64,000 nucleotides of DNA from Welwitschia mirabilis (lineage: Eukaryota; Gnetophyta; Gnetopsida; Welwitschiales): the NCBI GenBank assembly GCA_051453625.1, contig JBOZIK010000001.1, positions 160,534,625 to 160,598,624 on the forward strand, read 5' to 3'. Under the pieces are notes generated by a model. That model saw only the letters and a list, made by a program, of their open reading frames with translations. It did not search any database and had not been told where the DNA came from. Numbering within the stretch: position 1 is the stretch's first letter; each line of letters opens with the position of its first letter. Shown piece after piece: positions 61,249 through 64,000 of this stretch. The position numbers and the translations under genes are program-made.

Positions 61249-61274
61249 AGTTGTCCTCGATAATGGCCCCAAAA
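61249..61274 (-). other. G5 primer-site region
   Basis: The reverse strand reads ttttggggccattatcgagg right after the LTR end actacaaca. It is the best-kept example here of the TTTTGGCGCCGTTGCCGGGG region of Athila/Tat-type elements. Confidence 0.75.
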
Positions 61275-62538
61275 TGTTGTAGTGCATATCTATGAAATTG
61301 TTACGTCCTTAAGAAAATCTTAAAAATCACAAATATTTTCATACAACACACATTGGTATAGGTAAGATTTAATGCAAATGTCATAATTCATCGAAGGTAC
61401 TAAGCAAGAAGGTAGAGAATTGATTTCAATGAAGTATTTTTAGTATTTTTCATTTAGATAAATAAAAATAAAGAACAATTCAAGAAAATAATGCAAGATA
61501 AATCCTAATGTAATGCTTATAATGAAATGAAATGAAAACTACTCTAAGTAAAATATTTATTCAACTATCAAATCTTCTTGTCACAAAGATAACCTTAATA
61601 ACCTTAATCGATTAAAGAAAACTATCACTAAATCCTAATTAACATAAACTATAAGGTATATTAAATATAATATAAGTAATATGAAACTATTATTTTATGA
61701 AATAAAAAATGTAATAACTACTAATTTTAACATTAATAAATATTACCCTTCATGATCTATATCAATTATAAAGTTGTCATGAAATCATAACCAACATAAA
61801 TCATAAGGGAGATGCTCATAATAAAACTAAAAAAAACTTTTTATTAATGTTAAGCCAACATCTTATTACAAAGTAAGAGCACCTCAATGAAGGAGACATA
61901 GCCTAAGACCAAGAAAGACTTCTCTTAACAAGAATGGATAAACCTCATAGCCTTTGATATCCTATCATGATACTTTCACATGCTAAGAAAGATGAAAGTT
62001 AAAGCAAGGATAAAAGAGATATTCATTACAAGGAACATCCTAAAAATAAAAATCCTAATAACCAAAAAAAACCTTAGTGGTGCTAAAGGAAAGCACATGA
62101 CACTTTATTATAGTTAGATGAATTTTGATGCATTGGTTAAAATTAGGTACAGTGTTATTCTATCTATCATTCAAATAATGATAGAGATGATGACATATCA
62201 GAAGTAATCCCATATCATCTTTTAGCTCAATCTAGTCAGTATCCTTATTAACATTCTTATGTAGTCCTCTAGCATAACTATCTAAATGATTATAATAATG
62301 ATAGGCTTTTAAGTTCTTCTATTAAGTTAAATTAGTTTCTTCAATTATCAAGTTCCTCCTTAGAATGTTAAGTATTAGAATTTGCCTAAAATTCCTTCAA
62401 GTATGCTAAAGATTATATATTTTTGTGATCATTACCTTGATTCTTCATTATTATTAAAGCTCCACCTAAACTTATCTAAATATTCTACAAAATCACTTAA
62501 AATACCCCATCAAATTCCTATAATTTAGCATTACAATA
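61275..62538 (-). repeat. G5 5' LTR, 1264 bp
   Basis: The reverse strand starts tattgtaatgctaaatta (TG changed to TA) and ends actacaaca. It aligns with 51899-53169 throughout, for example the gaaggagacatagccta word at 61893-61911 and its partner near 52523. Confidence 0.9.
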
Positions 62539-62543
62539 ATCAT

Positions 62544-62830
62544 AATACCTAACTAGATTAAGATAGAAATCCTTTGAATATCAAAGGCCCCAATTATTAG
62601 TACCTTTCAAATAGTGAAATATTCTTTTGACTACTATAAAATGTGATCANNNNNNNNNNNNNNNNNNNNNNNNNNNNNNNNNNNNNNNNNNNNNNNNNNN
62701 NNNNNNNNNNNNNNNNNNNNNNNNNNNNNNNNNNNNNNNNNNNNNNNNNAATCCTTTGAATATCAAAGGCCCCAATTATTAGTACCTTTCCAATAGTGAA
62801 ATATTCTTTTGACTACTATAAAATGTGATC
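62544..62830 (-). pseudogene. C4 RNase H start and RT end (right of G5)
   Basis: Reverse-strand frame reads SQKNISLLERY-like sequence near 62770-62810 (from V-K-R-I-F-R-Y-L-K-G-T) and runs to Y-x-D at the G5 boundary, where the D-A-D-W-A-G motif is cut. It includes a 100-N gap with an 82-bp duplication on either side. Confidence 0.8.
62650..62749. other. Assembly gap, 100 N
   Basis: The 82 bp at 62568-62649 is repeated at 62750-62831 with one difference. The protein frame needs only one copy, so this is an unmerged overlap. Confidence 0.92.
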
Positions 62831-64000
62831 ATCCAAGATCATTTTAATAATGAACAAAAATACCTACACTTAATATGATATCAAGTCTGCTATCTATAAA
62901 ATATAATAAGCTATCAATCATACCTTTATATAGCTTTTGGTAAACTTTCTTATCATTTTCATCCTTATCTAGCCTTATGCTTTGGCTTATNNNNNNNNNN
63001 NNNNNNNNNNNNNNNNNNNNNNNATACTTGGCTAATAAATTTCTAACATATTTACATTTAGAAATAAATGTACCTTATTTGTGTTACATAGTTTAAATCC
63101 CCAAAAACTTACTTATTTCTCTCATGAGGCTCATCTCAACTTCATGTTACATAATCTTAGCAAACTTACTACATAATGATCCATTAGTAACACCAAAAAT
63201 GATATCATCCACATAGATTTATATAATAGTAAAGCCTTTACTATCTATTTTAATAAATAATATAGCATCAAATCTACCTCTTCTAAATTCATTTTATAAT
63301 ATATGTCCTAAGAGTTTTTTATATCAACCTCTAGCTACTTACTTAAGATCATAAAGAGTTATTTTAATCCTATAAATATAATTATAAGAATTAGTAAAGC
63401 TTTTAGGTTACTCAATGTATACCTCCTCTTGAAGTACTCTGTTTAGAAAGGCACTCTTGACATTCATATGATAGAGTCTGAATCCTTTAACATATGAAAA
63501 TCTAAAAGCATTCTTATAGATTTCATACATGTGACTAGTAAAAAGATTTCTTCAAATTCTGTTCCTTCTTATTAGTTATAACTTTTTAGATACTAGCCTT
63601 TATTTATTTCTAATCATGTTACAATCTTCATTTGTGTTTTATTTTTTGAAGACTCATTTTATGCTAATTATATACCTATTGGATGGCTTTGGAGTAAATA
63701 TTCAAATATTATATTTCTTAAATTAAGTTAATTCTTCTCACATTATTAGCATATAATGCTTATTACTTACTTCTTCACCAAGATTTTTGGGTTTTAATCA
63801 AGAGATATATGTTGTAAATCCACAAAAATTCTTAACATGACTTTGTGTTTGAATACCACCATATAGACTACCAATGATATTACTGGTAGATTGACTTTTT
63901 TTTATTTGATCATGTCTTAAAATATTTCTTTCTTAGTCTTTTCTTCCTTCTCCTCCTCGCTATTTGATGATTCTTAAGGGCTACTAGTGAATTATTCAAG
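62831..64000 (-). pseudogene. C4 reverse transcriptase pseudogene (5' part beyond window)
   Basis: Reverse-strand copia RT. The catalytic YVDDIIFGV lies at about 63190-63215 (YVDD 63204-63215). Upstream is a block from M-N-V-K-S-A-F-L-N through L-Q-E-E-V-Y-I near 63415-63465, downstream FAKIM and EMSLMREISKFLGI near 63105-63165. Near 63930-64000 a Ser/Glu-rich stretch resembles the linker between integrase and RT. The catalytic box is intact; other positions carry stops. Confidence 0.88.
62991..63023. other. Assembly gap, 33 N
   Basis: Gap within the C4 RT C-terminal region. No flanking duplication is obvious. Confidence 0.9.

Larger units (their letters stand above)
51899..62538 (-). mobile_element. 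G5: Ty3/gypsy (Athila-like) element inserted in C4, pol core deleted
   Basis: 10,640 bp with LTRs of 1264 bp (5', right) and 1271 bp (3', left). Target copies are atcac (51894-51898) and atcat (62539-62543), one C-to-T apart. Primer-site region, leader, gag, protease, integrase tail and a long 3' region are recognisable. RT, RNase H and most of integrase are missing. It aligns with G1 in LTRs, leader, gag, protease, pol tail and much of the 3' region. Confidence 0.9.
47174..64000 (-). mobile_element. C4: Ty1/copia element of the C3 family, split by G5, runs off the window
   Basis: Reverse-strand element. From right to left: RT (62830-64000), start of RNase H, [G5 51899-62538], rest of RNase H (51440-51893), AGACATCT cluster, extra ORF, purine tract, 3' LTR (47174-48616). 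The RNase H frame resumes in phase across G5. Unlike C3, the RT is present. Its 5' LTR, gag and integrase core lie beyond 64000. Confidence 0.87.

Noticed and set aside
1-64000. CRISPR arrays, tRNA or rRNA genes, intact host genes
   Set aside because: Repeats here are LTRs, microsatellites and short tandem pairs. I found no cloverleaf with intact box B, no rRNA-like conserved stretch, and no open frame with a conserved host domain.

Overview
This is a block of plant heterochromatin built almost entirely of decayed, nested LTR retrotransposons. I find no host gene, no tRNA or rRNA gene and no CRISPR array. The plant origin follows from the element types: Ty1/copia elements with Sirevirus-like traits (LTRs of 1.35-1.65 kb, a primer site matching the 3' end of initiator Met tRNA, an extra gene after pol, several purine tracts) and Athila-like Ty3/gypsy elements. 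The DNA is very AT-rich with few CpG sites. No gap-free reading frame exceeds 116 codons. I cannot name the species.

Layout, left to right. C1 (1-6263, +) is a copia element cut by the window start, with gag, a protease stump, an extra ORF and a 3' LTR. 6264-9172 is unrecognised. 9173-11556 holds two 5' ends of the gypsy family pointing at each other across a 100-N gap. 11557-13775 holds older reverse-strand LTR pieces. G1 (13776-33712, +) is a gypsy element split inside its RNase H by C2 (19180-28698, +), a copia element of the C1 family. 33713-36934 is unrecognised. C3 (36935-45514, +) is a second copia family. 45860-47173 is a reverse-strand LINE tail. C4 (47174 to beyond 64000, -) is of the C3 family and is split inside its RNase H by G5 (51899-62538, -), a gypsy element of the G1 family.

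The two nestings are the firmest result. Each inserted element has paired LTRs, flanking 5-bp target duplications, and a host RNase H frame that resumes in phase across the insert. C1, C3 and G5 have each lost the pol core but kept gag, protease and the extreme C-terminal end of pol. Both copia families carry an extra ORF between RNase H and the 3' LTR that resembles the putative plant transposon protein domain (Pfam Transposase_32). In both families, short words that are repeated in the LTR recur just upstream of that ORF, which suggests a second, internal promoter.

Decay is dominated by C-to-T and G-to-A changes: glutamine codons have become stops and catalytic Asp codons have become Asn. 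Most scaffold gaps are flanked by the same sequence on both sides and look like unmerged contig overlaps.
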